Assembly: GCA_910578565.1 (NCBI GenBank)
Contig: CAJTQF010000004.1
Span: 62,001-126,000 of the forward strand
Direction: 5' to 3'
DNA: 64,000 nucleotides
DNA from: an uncultured Christensenella sp.
GTDB lineage: Bacteria; Bacillota; Clostridia; Christensenellales; Borkfalkiaceae
Within the stretch, counting starts at the first letter, position 1. The number at the start of each line of letters is the position of its first letter. Position numbers and translations under genes: made by a program. Shown one piece after another: positions 7,927 through 17,283 of this stretch. The notes under the pieces were generated by a model. That model was not told the DNA's origin. It did not search any database and worked only from the letters and a program-made list of their open reading frames with translations.

Positions 7927-8156
7927 TGGTAAGGAAGCAGAGTATAAAAGACGTCGAATGGCGTTTGCCTAATGCAAAAAAGAATAGTAGACCGATAGCG
8001 TATAGTACGGTAGCTTCTTCTGAACTCATTGTTTTACTTTACGAACAGTACGGCGATTTGCGAAAGGTTTACGAGAATCTGCACTATGATGCCGAGGCCA
8101 AAAAAGTTGTTTCGGAATATCTGAAACGTAACATATATAACATCAATATTAAATAA
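7926..8156 (+). CDS. Hypothetical 76-aa protein
   Basis: 76 aa, start overlapping the previous stop. Basic and mostly helical, with a segment ELIVLLYEQYGDLRKVYENL that could be a small DNA-binding or adaptor helix bundle. Not recognised. Confidence 0.5.
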   Translation: MVRKQSIKDVEWRLPNAKKNSRPIAYSTVASSELIVLLYEQYGDLRKVYENLHYDAEAKKVVSEYLKRNIYNINIK

Positions 8157-8168
8157 GGAGAAATACTT

Positions 8169-8627
8169 ATGAAAAATAAAATTTTTAAAAACTTATCGAT
8201 GGAAAAGAAACAAGACATTCTCATACATATCTTGCGCAGCAAAACGAACGGTTTGCTTAAAGTAACCGAAGAGGTTGCTTTGCTCAGCGCAGGATTAAAG
8301 AGAAAACAATTTCAGATTCGTACTTTCAACGATATCAGCTTTTTTGCGAAGGCATTGGACTCGTCCAAGAACCTTAGTATCGAAACGATTTACGGTGAGA
8401 TGGCGATGAAAGAAATCAACAAGAGCAATGCCCTTATCGAAACTGGTATTGCGGTAATAGTAAGCGAAGCAGCGGATAACGCGAAAGCTGTTGATCAGTT
8501 GCTTATCTATATTCCTGAAACGCGTAAATGCAAGGGAAACTGCGTTCGTGAAAAGATTATTTGCGAGCACGTTGAGGCTTACGGTGCAGATGCCCTGTGT
8601 TGCGGATTGCAACTCGTACAAGTATAA
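8169..8627 (+). CDS. Hypothetical protein
   Basis: 152 aa with an AAGGAGA ribosome binding site. The N-terminal half is helical. The C-terminal 40 residues contain four cysteines in a C-x-x-x-C, C..H, CC pattern (CKGNC, ICEH, LCCG) that might bind zinc. Not recognised. It lies in tight tandem with its neighbours (12 and 10 nt). Confidence 0.5.
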   Translation: MKNKIFKNLSMEKKQDILIHILRSKTNGLLKVTEEVALLSAGLKRKQFQIRTFNDISFFAKALDSSKNLSIETIYGEMAMKEINKSNALIETGIAVIVSEAADNAKAVDQLLIYIPETRKCKGNCVREKIICEHVEAYGADALCCGLQLVQV

Positions 8628-8637
8628 GGAGGGAATT

Positions 8638-9348
8638 ATGGAAAAGAAACTTGCTAAGCTTAATAAAGCTGTAATAATTCTTGGCGTTATTGCTATATTA
8701 ACGCTGTTATTTCGTTTATGGCCGTTTTTCTTTATTGTGCTCACCTTCTTTATCGGTGCGCGTATATGGTGCCGTATACTCAAAGCAAAGCTGCCTAAAG
8801 AACTCGACGTTAAATCTCGTCCTGTCAAAAGAAGGTCCAGTAGAGCAAAGAAGGGTATTGGAGAACAAGTGAGTCTGTGGGTAAATGCAGATTATCCGAA
8901 TGCTAAATGGGTATGGGCACATGTTGATACGATAAAGCGCATAGCAAACGGAGAAGACGTATTTATCATACTGAACGGTGCCGGCGGATATAGACGTGCA
9001 AGAGTCAATATAACAGGAAATATCGTTGTTGCACTCGAGTATATGAAAGCGCCTATACGAGAATCAGTATCGGAACAAAGGCTTGAAGAAAATATAGCGG
9101 AAACCATTACCGCTGAATCTCCGAGTGTAAACTACGACCTTATGGCTTACGAATGGGTTGAGGCGCACATCAACGAGTTAAACGAGCGCTTGAACGAAGC
9201 TGTCGGTGAAGGCATTTCCGATTATTTATTATCGGTAAAAGAATTGCCTATACAGGGAAGCTGGACAAGTATTTGTACAGAGCTTATGCGTGCCGGCGTC
9301 AGCGAAGCCGAATGTGTTCAGGAAGGAATCAAAATCAAAATCAATTAA
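8638..9348 (+). CDS. Membrane-anchored hypothetical protein
   Basis: 236 aa from the ATG at 8638 (ribosome binding site AAGGAGGG); the frame extends upstream into the preceding gene, which is not credible as coding. Two closely spaced N-terminal membrane helices (about aa 10-40) are followed by a basic stretch (KSRPVKRRSSRAKK) and a soluble C-terminal domain. The positive-inside rule puts the soluble part in the cytoplasm. Not recognised. It directly precedes the MoxR/VWA pair and could be a membrane tether for it (inference from order only). Confidence 0.55.
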   Translation: MEKKLAKLNKAVIILGVIAILTLLFRLWPFFFIVLTFFIGARIWCRILKAKLPKELDVKSRPVKRRSSRAKKGIGEQVSLWVNADYPNAKWVWAHVDTIKRIANGEDVFIILNGAGGYRRARVNITGNIVVALEYMKAPIRESVSEQRLEENIAETITAESPSVNYDLMAYEWVEAHINELNERLNEAVGEGISDYLLSVKELPIQGSWTSICTELMRAGVSEAECVQEGIKIKIN

Positions 9349-9380
9349 AGCAGTGAACTGCAAAAGAGGAGTAAATTTAT

Positions 9381-11258
9381 ATGAGTAATATCAACAATCT
9401 TTTCAATTTCGGGAGGAGCATTCCTGCACCTTTTGACCGCGTAAACAAGAGAGTCAAAGTTCAATCTCGGTATGGAGATAAAGGCGAATCGACGTTATGC
9501 GGAAATGTAGTAAAAGCTATCAATGCTTATTGCGCTTGCGTAGATGGTAGCGGACAAGGCGCTGTAGGAACATTAGAAATGTCTGGAACAAAATGTGTTG
9601 CAGAATATAAATCTTCCACAGGGCCGAACAGTTATCATCTTGTCGTTTATGATATAAGTAACGGCGCGTTGATGGCAAGTGTATATGAAACAGACAGTGA
9701 GAGTATTGAAATCTATAAGCTTGATTCGGGAAACCGTGACGGGGCGGCAGTAATATTTGCTATGATACCGGCTTTACTTACGGATACCGAATTCAGTGAA
9801 AAGCTCGATGAGTACAGTCAGCATAGACAGAATGGGTTTTCCGATATGAATGCGGCAACCGAGTGTTTGGCAATCTTATGCGACAATGTTTACCGTCGTG
9901 CAAAAGATCCTACTTGTGGAGCGCATATCAAAGTGGAATTAGAACCCTCTGGCAATTTAACAAGAGTATCGAGAACACAACTCGATGCTGGAAAGTACAC
10001 CCCGCAAACTGTTGTGGCAGGGGAATTTTCGATATTTGCAAAGATGGGAGCATCGGCAACAATCGGTAAGGCGGAAGTAATAATCGAGCAGAAGGATTTT
10101 CTTGGAAAGTTTGCATTGCACGCGCGTACTTTTACGCCTATGGAGCAGGCACTTATTCCCGAACTTCCCACTTGGTATGTAATTCCGCAGGAGGTAGTTG
10201 ACGTGTGCAAGCATGCTTCGGTTACAACGGGCAAGCCCACGCAGATGCGTAATTTTCTTTTGCGCGGACCGGCAGGTACCGGCAAAACTATGGGAGCAAA
10301 AGCTATTGCGGCTGGACTCGGTTTACCGTACATGAAATATACGTGTTCGGCACAGACCGAAATATATGACTTTATCGGTCAGATATTTCCCGATTCCGAA
10401 AACGCTTCAACTGGCAACGCAACACTTGATGCAGAGTTAAAAGAGTTAAAAGCGATGGGAGGCATTACATATCCTAACGTAGCCAAGATAATGAACCTTC
10501 CTGGTTTAGACGATATGGATTACGATCCTGAAGGAGTATATAAAGCTCTTACGGGAACGGAAAAACCCGGTGTAAAGTCGCAGGACTGTATGGAAGTTGT
10601 TCTCAAAATGGTTACGGAAAAAGTCAAGGCATTAAGCAAACGTGTAGAACCGAAAAAAGACGGAGGACAGAGCTTTTCCTATGTCGAAACGGATTTCATC
10701 AAAGCTCTCGAACACGGTTACGTTGTAGAGATACAGGAGCCTACTACGATTATGCAGCCGGGAGTGCTTGTAGGACTGAACTCGCTTTTAGAACAGGAAG
10801 GTTCAATAACGCTTCCAACCGGCAAGATTATCAAACGGCATCCCGACGCTGTTGTTGTGGTAACAACAAATATCAGTTATGAGGGGTGTCGCGGTATGAA
10901 CCAAAGCATCGTAGACAGAATGAATCTGGTTAAAGACGTGGAATTGCCTACGCCCGAAGTTATGGTGCAGCGTGCTATGAACGTTACCGGTTGTACAGAT
11001 GAGTATCAGGTTTCCAAGATGGTAAAGGTCGTAAATAATATGTCCGAATACTGTCGCAAGAACGCAATAACGGATGGAACGGTCGGTATGAGAAGTCTTC
11101 TGGATTGGATTGTCAGTAGCGAGATAACTGGCAATGCCTATGAATCGGCATTAAGCACTATTATCAGTAAAGCTACAGCGGTCGAAGACGACAGAGAAGC
11201 ACTGATTGTCATATTGGAGCAAGAATTTGCGCCCAGACGTCGCAGAAGTGTAGCATAA
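9381..11258 (+). CDS. MoxR/CobS-type AAA+ ATPase
   Basis: 625 aa. About 270 N-terminal residues of unknown fold precede an AAA+ module with Walker A GPAGTGKT (about aa 295-302). The Walker B position reads YVVEIQEP (about aa 450) where MoxR/CobS proteins have hhhhDE, so the usual Asp is Gln while the Glu remains. Sensor 1 is VVVTTN, and a lid region with arginines follows. MoxR ATPases work with VWA proteins as chaperone or chelatase-like remodelling machines; the next gene encodes just such a VWA protein 27 nt downstream. The substrate is unknown. Metal chelation is unlikely since no cobalamin or chlorophyll genes are near. Confidence 0.8.
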   Translation: MSNINNLFNFGRSIPAPFDRVNKRVKVQSRYGDKGESTLCGNVVKAINAYCACVDGSGQGAVGTLEMSGTKCVAEYKSSTGPNSYHLVVYDISNGALMASVYETDSESIEIYKLDSGNRDGAAVIFAMIPALLTDTEFSEKLDEYSQHRQNGFSDMNAATECLAILCDNVYRRAKDPTCGAHIKVELEPSGNLTRVSRTQLDAGKYTPQTVVAGEFSIFAKMGASATIGKAEVIIEQKDFLGKFALHARTFTPMEQALIPELPTWYVIPQEVVDVCKHASVTTGKPTQMRNFLLRGPAGTGKTMGAKAIAAGLGLPYMKYTCSAQTEIYDFIGQIFPDSENASTGNATLDAELKELKAMGGITYPNVAKIMNLPGLDDMDYDPEGVYKALTGTEKPGVKSQDCMEVVLKMVTEKVKALSKRVEPKKDGGQSFSYVETDFIKALEHGYVVEIQEPTTIMQPGVLVGLNSLLEQEGSITLPTGKIIKRHPDAVVVVTTNISYEGCRGMNQSIVDRMNLVKDVELPTPEVMVQRAMNVTGCTDEYQVSKMVKVVNNMSEYCRKNAITDGTVGMRSLLDWIVSSEITGNAYESALSTIISKATAVEDDREALIVILEQEFAPRRRRSVA

Positions 11259-11285
11259 ATAAAAATAAGGAGGTTAAAACCCTAA

Positions 11286-13547
11286 ATGGCATCAAGGGTG
11301 AATCACAAACTTGTTAAGCAACGTCTTAACGAAAAACGTAGCAGTATATCAGACCGCCAATTCTTTGTGTCTCGCATTTTAGCGGGACATTTTGAAGATA
11401 TGGCAGCAGTGCAGACACGTCGCTATAACTATCAGCGGCGGGTTCGCGTTGTTATTGTTTGGGAACCCAAAAACAGAAATGTCGCCTGTACAGATAATAT
11501 GAAAATATGGATCAATGCGGGACATCCGATGGTAACAAACGTTAAGGGTAGAGAAAATCGGTATCAAATAGTTTGCGGGCTTTTTGCTCACGAACTGGGA
11601 CATGTTCTCTATACTGATTTCCTTTCTTCTCAAACACACGCAAATTATTTAGCGGCATATCGTTGGTATCCGACACCGCCCGTTTTCACAATGCCGGCGG
11701 ATGTGAGACGCGAAAATGAGTTTTGGGAGTACGTCAAGCTTGACAAGATGAATCTTGCAGTTGCGCAACAGATTGCGCATCATATTAGCAATATTCTCGA
11801 GGACGGATATATAGAAAACCGAATCCTGAACAATTTCCCCGGGACGCTTGGTTGCGGACTGGAAGAGGTTCGTGCTTCGCAGTTTGAGAAAATGCCGACG
11901 GTAACACAGCTTATCGAAAAAGAAGAAAACGGCGAGATGCTTATTTGCGAAAGCATGTTCCAGCTTATGTTGGCTTATGCAAAGTTCGGAGAAATTAAGT
12001 ACGGCGATGAACCGTTGTCGGATAAACGTATTAAGACGGTTTTCGGACTGTTAAACGAAATTGATGACGCAGTCAAAACCCGTTCCAGCAAAACCCGTTT
12101 GGGTATTGCAAATCTAATACTCATCCGTTGCTGGGACTACATAAAGGAGTATTGCGAAATTTGCAAAGAGCAGCAGAAGAAAGCAGCCGAAGCTGATTTG
12201 AGCGCAGACATTTCTGAAACCGTTGCGGGCATGTTGAAGAAGTCTATGTCCGGTAGCAGTTCGTTGGGTAAAGGCACAAGTATGCCCGTACCTGAGAAAG
12301 ACGGTGAGGAAGAAGCAAGTGCCACAGAAAAAAGCAGAGCGGCGACCAAAACAGAAGCTGAATCGGAGAAAAATGAAGAAAACTCCGAAACAGCAGGCTC
12401 GAAGTCGGAGTCCGAAGATGAAGACAACGATTCAAGCACTTCTAGAGAAGGTGAAGACGAGGGTTCAAAAGGCGAATCGCAAGAACCGCCAGAGAACGTT
12501 TCTGAAACCGAAACCGGAAGATTGCCGCTCGTGCAAACGACGGAAGTTTCTGTACCTGAGGGCGGCACCGTTGAGCACGAAGAATACAAACGTGCGGTAT
12601 ACGATAAAGCCGCATCAGACATTGACCGAATGCTGGATAAAATGGCAGAAAAGGCAGCCTGTAAGGAAATGGAGAACGAACGTCTTTCCGAATTGAATGA
12701 GTTCGCTCAAAATATCTCTTACGGCAACATCCATTCTGGCGTTAATATTCGTGTAAACCGCATAACTGAAGTGGACGACGTTCTCATCGAACAGTACCAA
12801 GCAATTTGCGGACCGCTCTTAAATATTTCAAGGCAGCTTAAAAAGAATTTAGTTAAGCAGCTCGAAGATAGCAGACGCGGTGGGAAGCAAACGGGATTGC
12901 TTATGGGGCGCAAACTTGATACGCACGCAATTCATCGTAATGACGGAAAGCTGTTCTACAAGAATGTGTTACCGAATGAAACTCCCGAATTGGCTGTAGG
13001 CTTGCTGTTGGATGAATCCGGTTCTATGGGCTGTTGCGATCGCTGCACTTATGCAAGAGCGGCGGCAATCATTCTTTATGATTTTTGCCGAAGCTTAAAT
13101 ATTCCGGTTGCAGTCTACGGACACAGCACCGGAGCAAGAAGCGACCAGACTGTACAGCTGTATTCCTATGCTGAGTTCGACAGTATCGATAACGACGACA
13201 GGTACAGGATGATGGATATTCGAGCGCGAAACAACAACCGTGACGGCGCACCTTTACGGTACACTGCGGAACAGCTTGTGGCGCGTTCAGAACAAGTTAA
13301 AATCCTAATACTGGTATCGGATGGACAACCTGCCGACTATGGCTATATGGGAACCGCCGCGGAAGAAGATCTGCGCGGTATTAAAAAAGAGTATCAGAGA
13401 AAAGGTGTATTGTTTGTTGCCGCCGCTATTGGCGACGATAAGCAGAACATCGAACGCATCTACGGTGATTCCTTTATGGATATTACTGATTTGCAACAAT
13501 TACCCGTAAAACTGACTTCGGTAGTGAAGCGTCATATTAGGGTATAA
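11286..13547 (+). CDS. CobT-like VWA protein with an HExGH motif
   Basis: 753 aa, AAGGAGGT ribosome binding site. The N-terminal domain carries HELGH at aa 102-106, a zincin-type metal site followed by further conserved-looking acidic residues (a third ligand could lie in HHISNILEDGYIEN near aa 163-176). Residues about 325-415 are a disordered, highly acidic and Ser/Glu-rich linker. The C-terminus (about aa 565-753) is a VWA domain with MIDAS DESGSM (D576) and a later VSDGQP. This layout (N-domain, acidic linker, VWA) matches the CobT subunit type, which partners with MoxR/CobS ATPases as encoded just upstream. The HELGH motif hints at a protease function. Confidence 0.8.
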   Translation: MASRVNHKLVKQRLNEKRSSISDRQFFVSRILAGHFEDMAAVQTRRYNYQRRVRVVIVWEPKNRNVACTDNMKIWINAGHPMVTNVKGRENRYQIVCGLFAHELGHVLYTDFLSSQTHANYLAAYRWYPTPPVFTMPADVRRENEFWEYVKLDKMNLAVAQQIAHHISNILEDGYIENRILNNFPGTLGCGLEEVRASQFEKMPTVTQLIEKEENGEMLICESMFQLMLAYAKFGEIKYGDEPLSDKRIKTVFGLLNEIDDAVKTRSSKTRLGIANLILIRCWDYIKEYCEICKEQQKKAAEADLSADISETVAGMLKKSMSGSSSLGKGTSMPVPEKDGEEEASATEKSRAATKTEAESEKNEENSETAGSKSESEDEDNDSSTSREGEDEGSKGESQEPPENVSETETGRLPLVQTTEVSVPEGGTVEHEEYKRAVYDKAASDIDRMLDKMAEKAACKEMENERLSELNEFAQNISYGNIHSGVNIRVNRITEVDDVLIEQYQAICGPLLNISRQLKKNLVKQLEDSRRGGKQTGLLMGRKLDTHAIHRNDGKLFYKNVLPNETPELAVGLLLDESGSMGCCDRCTYARAAAIILYDFCRSLNIPVAVYGHSTGARSDQTVQLYSYAEFDSIDNDDRYRMMDIRARNNNRDGAPLRYTAEQLVARSEQVKILILVSDGQPADYGYMGTAAEEDLRGIKKEYQRKGVLFVAAAIGDDKQNIERIYGDSFMDITDLQQLPVKLTSVVKRHIRV

Positions 13548-13574
13548 AAAATAATCATAGCATAGCAAAAATAG

Positions 13575-13607
13575 AGGCAACTGAAATTTTTTAACGGTTG
13601 CCTTTTT
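13575..13607 (+). terminator. Intrinsic terminator after the MoxR/VWA pair
   Basis: AGGCAAC and GTTGCCT pair around a 15-nt AT-rich loop, followed by five T. It lies just before the ribosome binding site of the next gene. Confidence 0.7.
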
Positions 13608-13629
13608 GCTTTGCTTGAAAGGAGTAAAT

Positions 13630-14076
13630 ATGCAAAAAATTTATTTGGCGGGACCGCTATTCTGTAAGAGCGAAAAGGAGTACAATTTGGCTTTAGCACA
13701 TTTGCTTGAAGATGCAGGGTACAGTGTTTTTCTGCCGCAAAGAGATGGATATGAGGCGGCAAAACTGCAAGGTGAATCCGAAACAGAGAAAGCAAAAATG
13801 ATTTTCAATAAAGATATTTCTGAAATTATAAATTCCGACATTTTCTTTATGGTTTTGGACGGTAGAGTACCGGACGAAGGGGCGTGCGTAGAACTCGGTT
13901 TTGCGTATGCCAATAAGAAACGTTGCTATGGCATTAAATCAGATGTTCGTTCCTTGGAACTGGGAATGGATTTGAATCCGCTTATTGCCGGATGTTTTAA
14001 AAAAATTTTCTATAACGCAGACGGCGACGCGATGTTTGAAGAGATGAAAATGTTCTTAGCGGGACAAATGCTGTAA
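13630..14076 (+). CDS. Nucleoside 2-deoxyribosyltransferase-like protein
   Basis: 148 aa from the ATG at 13630, behind GAAAGGAG. It fits the Nuc_deoxyrib_tr family: start IYLAGPLF, a Rossmann-like fold, SDIFFMVLDGRVPDEGACVELGFA with the D-G-R and the catalytic Glu in DEG-A-x-x-E-L-G, and AYANKK. Classical members exchange bases between deoxynucleosides; related enzymes hydrolyse modified nucleotides or act in nucleotide signalling. In this element it could alter nucleotide pools or act against modified nucleotides (inference). Confidence 0.8.
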   Translation: MQKIYLAGPLFCKSEKEYNLALAHLLEDAGYSVFLPQRDGYEAAKLQGESETEKAKMIFNKDISEIINSDIFFMVLDGRVPDEGACVELGFAYANKKRCYGIKSDVRSLELGMDLNPLIAGCFKKIFYNADGDAMFEEMKMFLAGQML

Positions 14077-14087
14077 AAGGAGAGAAA

Positions 14088-14537
14088 ATGGTACTTGTAT
14101 ATTTCAGAGATTTATTGGAAGACGATGCTGAACCGCAGTATGGCGTGTTAAACGAAGAAGATGACTATTCTTACGTTATATGTTTGAAATGCGGTAGCGT
14201 CTTTGAATACGGCGATTATGAAATTATTAAACGATTATCGTGGAGTGATATTGAAATCGTCGAAAAAGCAAAACAAGCTGAAAATTCGGGCATATTCGTT
14301 GTTTGTATGAATGACGAGTATGTAAGGGATGCAGAAATGCTAGATACGTCCGAACTAAGCGATAAAGAATTTAACAATATCGATTTTATGAGTAGTGATC
14401 TGGATGTGTATTGGAAAGACATGTTTCCGATACCGTTTATTGCAATCGTAGAAGCGGTGTCGAAAGAGGCTGCTTGCAAAAAGGCTGCTGAACAAAAACA
14501 TTATGATAGTCGTTGCTTATATGCAATTAAAATTTAA
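14088..14537 (+). CDS. Hypothetical acidic protein
   Basis: 149 aa, ribosome binding site AAGGAGAG. Acidic, with one CLKCG motif near aa 33 and a C-terminal helix of the type that follows a strand in small alpha/beta proteins (VEAVSKEAACKKAAEQ). Not recognised. It begins a run of about ten unknown genes transcribed in tight tandem. Confidence 0.5.
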   Translation: MVLVYFRDLLEDDAEPQYGVLNEEDDYSYVICLKCGSVFEYGDYEIIKRLSWSDIEIVEKAKQAENSGIFVVCMNDEYVRDAEMLDTSELSDKEFNNIDFMSSDLDVYWKDMFPIPFIAIVEAVSKEAACKKAAEQKHYDSRCLYAIKI

Positions 14538-14548
14538 TAGGAGTTTAT

Positions 14549-15112
14549 ATGAATAAAGAATTTTTAAAGATAAAGGATAGACCGTATTTTTCTCAAGAAT
14601 TAAATGAGTTTATCAGCCAACTGCAACTTATGAGCATTTCTTGTAAAAAGCGTAAAAAACTTGAAAAAAGAATAATGGACTTTTTATTTAAAGTCAAAGA
14701 AAACATATTCCGTGAAGTGGAGCGCGAATATTTCAAGGAAGACGTAATGACAAAAATTAAAGAATATTATGGCTTGAAGGGGTTAAAACTTGCTAAAACT
14801 ATTCCCGATGAAATAATCGATTTAGTAATAGAAACGTGGCAGGATAATCTTGGAAACGCTGATACATACAATGACGTTAACTGGACAGTTCTTGAAGACG
14901 TTTTATATTGCGAAAGTTGGTTGAACGGTATCGAAAAGTATAAAAGTCGGGATGTGCGACTGTATCAGGTATATCTTAAGGATTGGTTCGCGTGCCATAA
15001 AGAAGGCAACCCTGCTTGTATCGATGAGTTTTTCAACTGTGAAATGAAAGACGAAAAATTAAGGAAATATTATCTTGGTCTTGCTAAATTGAAATCAAGA
15101 AAGGGGGCGTAA
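14549..15112 (+). CDS. Hypothetical protein
   Basis: 187 aa with a TAGGAGTT ribosome binding site. Lysine-rich, mostly helical; the segment SCKKRKKLEKRIMDFLFKVKEN is strongly basic and could bind nucleic acid. Not recognised. The next gene begins 3 nt after its stop. Confidence 0.5.
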   Translation: MNKEFLKIKDRPYFSQELNEFISQLQLMSISCKKRKKLEKRIMDFLFKVKENIFREVEREYFKEDVMTKIKEYYGLKGLKLAKTIPDEIIDLVIETWQDNLGNADTYNDVNWTVLEDVLYCESWLNGIEKYKSRDVRLYQVYLKDWFACHKEGNPACIDEFFNCEMKDEKLRKYYLGLAKLKSRKGA

Positions 15113-15115
15113 GTT

Positions 15116-15769
15116 ATGTCTACATTTTGCTCTACAGGGATTACTTTGTATTCAAAGGATAAGCAATCTATGAAGCAACTTAAACGTCGCCTTGATGATA
15201 TATATTTGAAGGCGGCGAAAAATTCGAATTGCCCGATAGCAAAAATAGCCGATGCGTTTTATCCGGAAATCGGTTTTGAAAAGATTGAATGCAGAGGCGC
15301 GTTTACTTTGGGAAAGACAGTATCGCAATTAAACGGGTATTATATTCTACGAGTATATACGACAACGCCGAATAGCGCCAAATTAGGGTTGTGGTACAGG
15401 TTGATACAGGATTTCTATCCTGAAATTAAAATAGCTTATATCGCCGAGGAAAGCGGAAATGAGTATTTCGTAAAGTGGGATGAAGAAGATTTATTCTATC
15501 TCGAAGACTATTACGTTGATATTTGTTACCCGACAAAAGACGGAGACATAGGCTACATTGACGAGCATGAATTTGCAACAATAGAGAGCGTTTATGGCTG
15601 GCTCGATTCAAATTTACCGTTTGAATATGAAAAGAAATCAAACGAATGCGAGTTGGAGCAAGAAATTCTCTCTAAACTGGAAAAATTAAAGAACTCGGAT
15701 GAGTATTTTTGTACAATAGCAAAATATATGAAAATCAGTCCGAGTGAATACGAATTTTATAAAAATTAA
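15116..15769 (+). CDS. Api92/YubB-type ferredoxin-fold-like protein
   Basis: 217 aa. The opening (STGITLYSKDKQSMKQL) followed later by WYRLIQDFYPEIKIAYIAEESGNEYFV matches my recollection of the Api92/YubB (DUF1281-type) small-domain proteins found on plasmids and phages, in which a strand with S-x-x-D starts the fold and an E-E-x-G element ends it. The function is unknown. The C-terminal 60 residues are helical. The assignment is tentative because it rests on a pattern, not an alignment. Confidence 0.45.
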   Translation: MSTFCSTGITLYSKDKQSMKQLKRRLDDIYLKAAKNSNCPIAKIADAFYPEIGFEKIECRGAFTLGKTVSQLNGYYILRVYTTTPNSAKLGLWYRLIQDFYPEIKIAYIAEESGNEYFVKWDEEDLFYLEDYYVDICYPTKDGDIGYIDEHEFATIESVYGWLDSNLPFEYEKKSNECELEQEILSKLEKLKNSDEYFCTIAKYMKISPSEYEFYKN

Positions 15770-15782
15770 CAGGAGATAAAAA

Positions 15783-16412
15783 ATGATTTTAAATAAACCG
15801 AATGAAACCTTCGAATACGAAGGTAAAAAGTACAAGATAGGCGATAAAGTGGTTGTTACGAGCGTTGATAAAGATTACGAAGGCTTGATAGGCGTTATAA
15901 CCGAAATATGCGATGGTGAAGATAAAGATACGGAAAATGACACTCCGGATATTTATTGTAACTTTTTCAAACCCGTAATGCTTTGCGATATCGAAAAACT
16001 CGAAAAACGTTTTTCGGCAGTGTTTCAGGAGCCGAGAAAATTGGAGGATATAAATCTCGATCAAGTGATTATGGCTCCAGAAATGATAGAAGTTATTACC
16101 GATTTAGGGAAATCCGGTAAAGGTCAAAAGATTTACGTCGTTACGGACGATTGGGCTTACCATGACGAGTATGACAGTAAAACGGAGCCTTTTGCTGACT
16201 TAATGCTTGCAAAGGCTTATATGCGTGAGCAGGTGCGCCAAATGGCGGAATATGGCGGATTATTCGATAGACGCGGAGACGATGATTGTATTGAGGAATC
16301 ATCAGAATTGTCATACCAGCTATATATCAATGGCTGGTACGACTCTGACCATTATTGGATAAAAATCGAGGAAAAAGATTTAAAAGCAAAGAAGGAGCGC
16401 AAACGCAAATGA
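15783..16412 (+). CDS. Hypothetical protein with a KOW-like N-terminus
   Basis: 209 aa, ribosome binding site ACAGGAGA. Residues 10-50 (EYEGKKYKIGDKVVVT...YEGLIGVITEI) read like a small SH3/KOW-type barrel. The central part contains YVVTDDWAYHDEY and an acidic helix. The C-terminus is strongly basic (KKERKRK). The stop overlaps the next start (ATGA). Not recognised as a family. Confidence 0.5.
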   Translation: MILNKPNETFEYEGKKYKIGDKVVVTSVDKDYEGLIGVITEICDGEDKDTENDTPDIYCNFFKPVMLCDIEKLEKRFSAVFQEPRKLEDINLDQVIMAPEMIEVITDLGKSGKGQKIYVVTDDWAYHDEYDSKTEPFADLMLAKAYMREQVRQMAEYGGLFDRRGDDDCIEESSELSYQLYINGWYDSDHYWIKIEEKDLKAKKERKRK

Positions 16413-16837
16413 AAAAACGTACTTATTATATTTTAGGTTACGGCATATGCGTGAGCAATATAAAAGGCGTTACAATCGAAAAAGTTGCGGAGCTGATTCA
16501 TTCGGCTCCGCAGTTTGAGCGCCAATTGTATCTTGATATGCTTGAAGACAAAATGTCACCATATACAAAAACAGATTATCTAAAACAGATTGATTTAGCG
16601 ATGGTTTTACAATCGGTAATTGCAGAGAACGGCGTTGAATTAACAATAGCTATCAACGATGATATGGATGATATGTCGCCAGAGTATTTTCTGCTACTTC
16701 CGCCGTCGTATCCATGGGAAAAAAACAACACAAAAATCAGTTTGGAAGAATTAACTACAATTCTGAATCGGTTTACCGCAATGATATCAGACGAAAAAGT
16801 GGACGTGCAATTCTTCGACTACGGTAGCACGTCATAA
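16409..16837 (+). CDS. Hypothetical protein, paralogue of the 18760 gene
   Basis: 142 aa from the ATG at 16409, coupled to the previous stop by an ATGA overlap. It aligns by eye along its length with the product at 18760: YILGYGICVSNIK and HTYGYGVKASEIK, LIHSAPQFERQL and LVQTAPNFAKDF, then ELTIAINDDMDD, followed by a LLPPSYPWE element matching FEQTYPWK. Tandem duplication and divergence within one operon is the simplest explanation. The function is unknown; no membrane segment or metal motif is present. Confidence 0.6.
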   Translation: MKKRTYYILGYGICVSNIKGVTIEKVAELIHSAPQFERQLYLDMLEDKMSPYTKTDYLKQIDLAMVLQSVIAENGVELTIAINDDMDDMSPEYFLLLPPSYPWEKNNTKISLEELTTILNRFTAMISDEKVDVQFFDYGSTS

Positions 16838-16857
16838 AAAATCAAGGAGTAAATTTT

Positions 16858-17274
16858 ATGATAAGAATTACAACAAAAGTAGGCGACCTATTTATGGAAG
16901 CCGAAGCCGAAAGAGAGGAATCAGACCGCATAAAGTTGTACGATTCCTATTCCAGATATTTAGAGTATCTTCCGCTTGAAAGCGTTTCACCCTATGAAAG
17001 CGTTGCTCAATATTGCAACAAGGTAATTCGTAGGCTTGAAGAGTGTGATTCTGTGGACGAAATTCTGAAATATCTCAGTATCAGTTCCTATACAATCGGA
17101 AAATCGTGGACGGACTTGCTTGAAGATATTTATCATCTTGACGGCTATGAGTATGATTCGGATACCGATAAGTACATAGCTTTGCCGAGTGGTGAAGAAA
17201 TCACAGAGCAGTCAGTACTCAATAACGATTACGTCAATATCATTGGCGAGACATTCGTATTGAATTGCGATTAG
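16858..17274 (+). CDS. Hypothetical protein
   Basis: 138 aa, ribosome binding site CAAGGAG. Acidic and tyrosine-rich in its second half; helical N-terminus. Not recognised. It is co-directional with its neighbours in the unknown-gene array. Confidence 0.5.
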   Translation: MIRITTKVGDLFMEAEAEREESDRIKLYDSYSRYLEYLPLESVSPYESVAQYCNKVIRRLEECDSVDEILKYLSISSYTIGKSWTDLLEDIYHLDGYEYDSDTDKYIALPSGEEITEQSVLNNDYVNIIGETFVLNCD

Positions 17275-17283
17275 GAGAAAAGT

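Noticed and set aside
8295..8828. 177-codon minus-strand frame
   Set aside because: It covers two well-supported plus-strand genes with good ribosome binding sites.
9890..10333. 147-codon minus-strand frame inside the AAA+ gene
   Set aside because: Antisense to the Walker A region; no ribosome binding site.
12137..12622. 161-codon minus-strand Ser-rich frame
   Set aside because: It mirrors the acidic Glu/Ser linker of the VWA protein; low-complexity complement.
9381..13547. Cobalt chelatase CobS/CobT for cobalamin synthesis
   Set aside because: No other cobalamin gene is near, the ATPase has a long unrelated N-terminal part and altered Walker B, and the context is a mobile element, so a MoxR/VWA remodelling pair is preferred.
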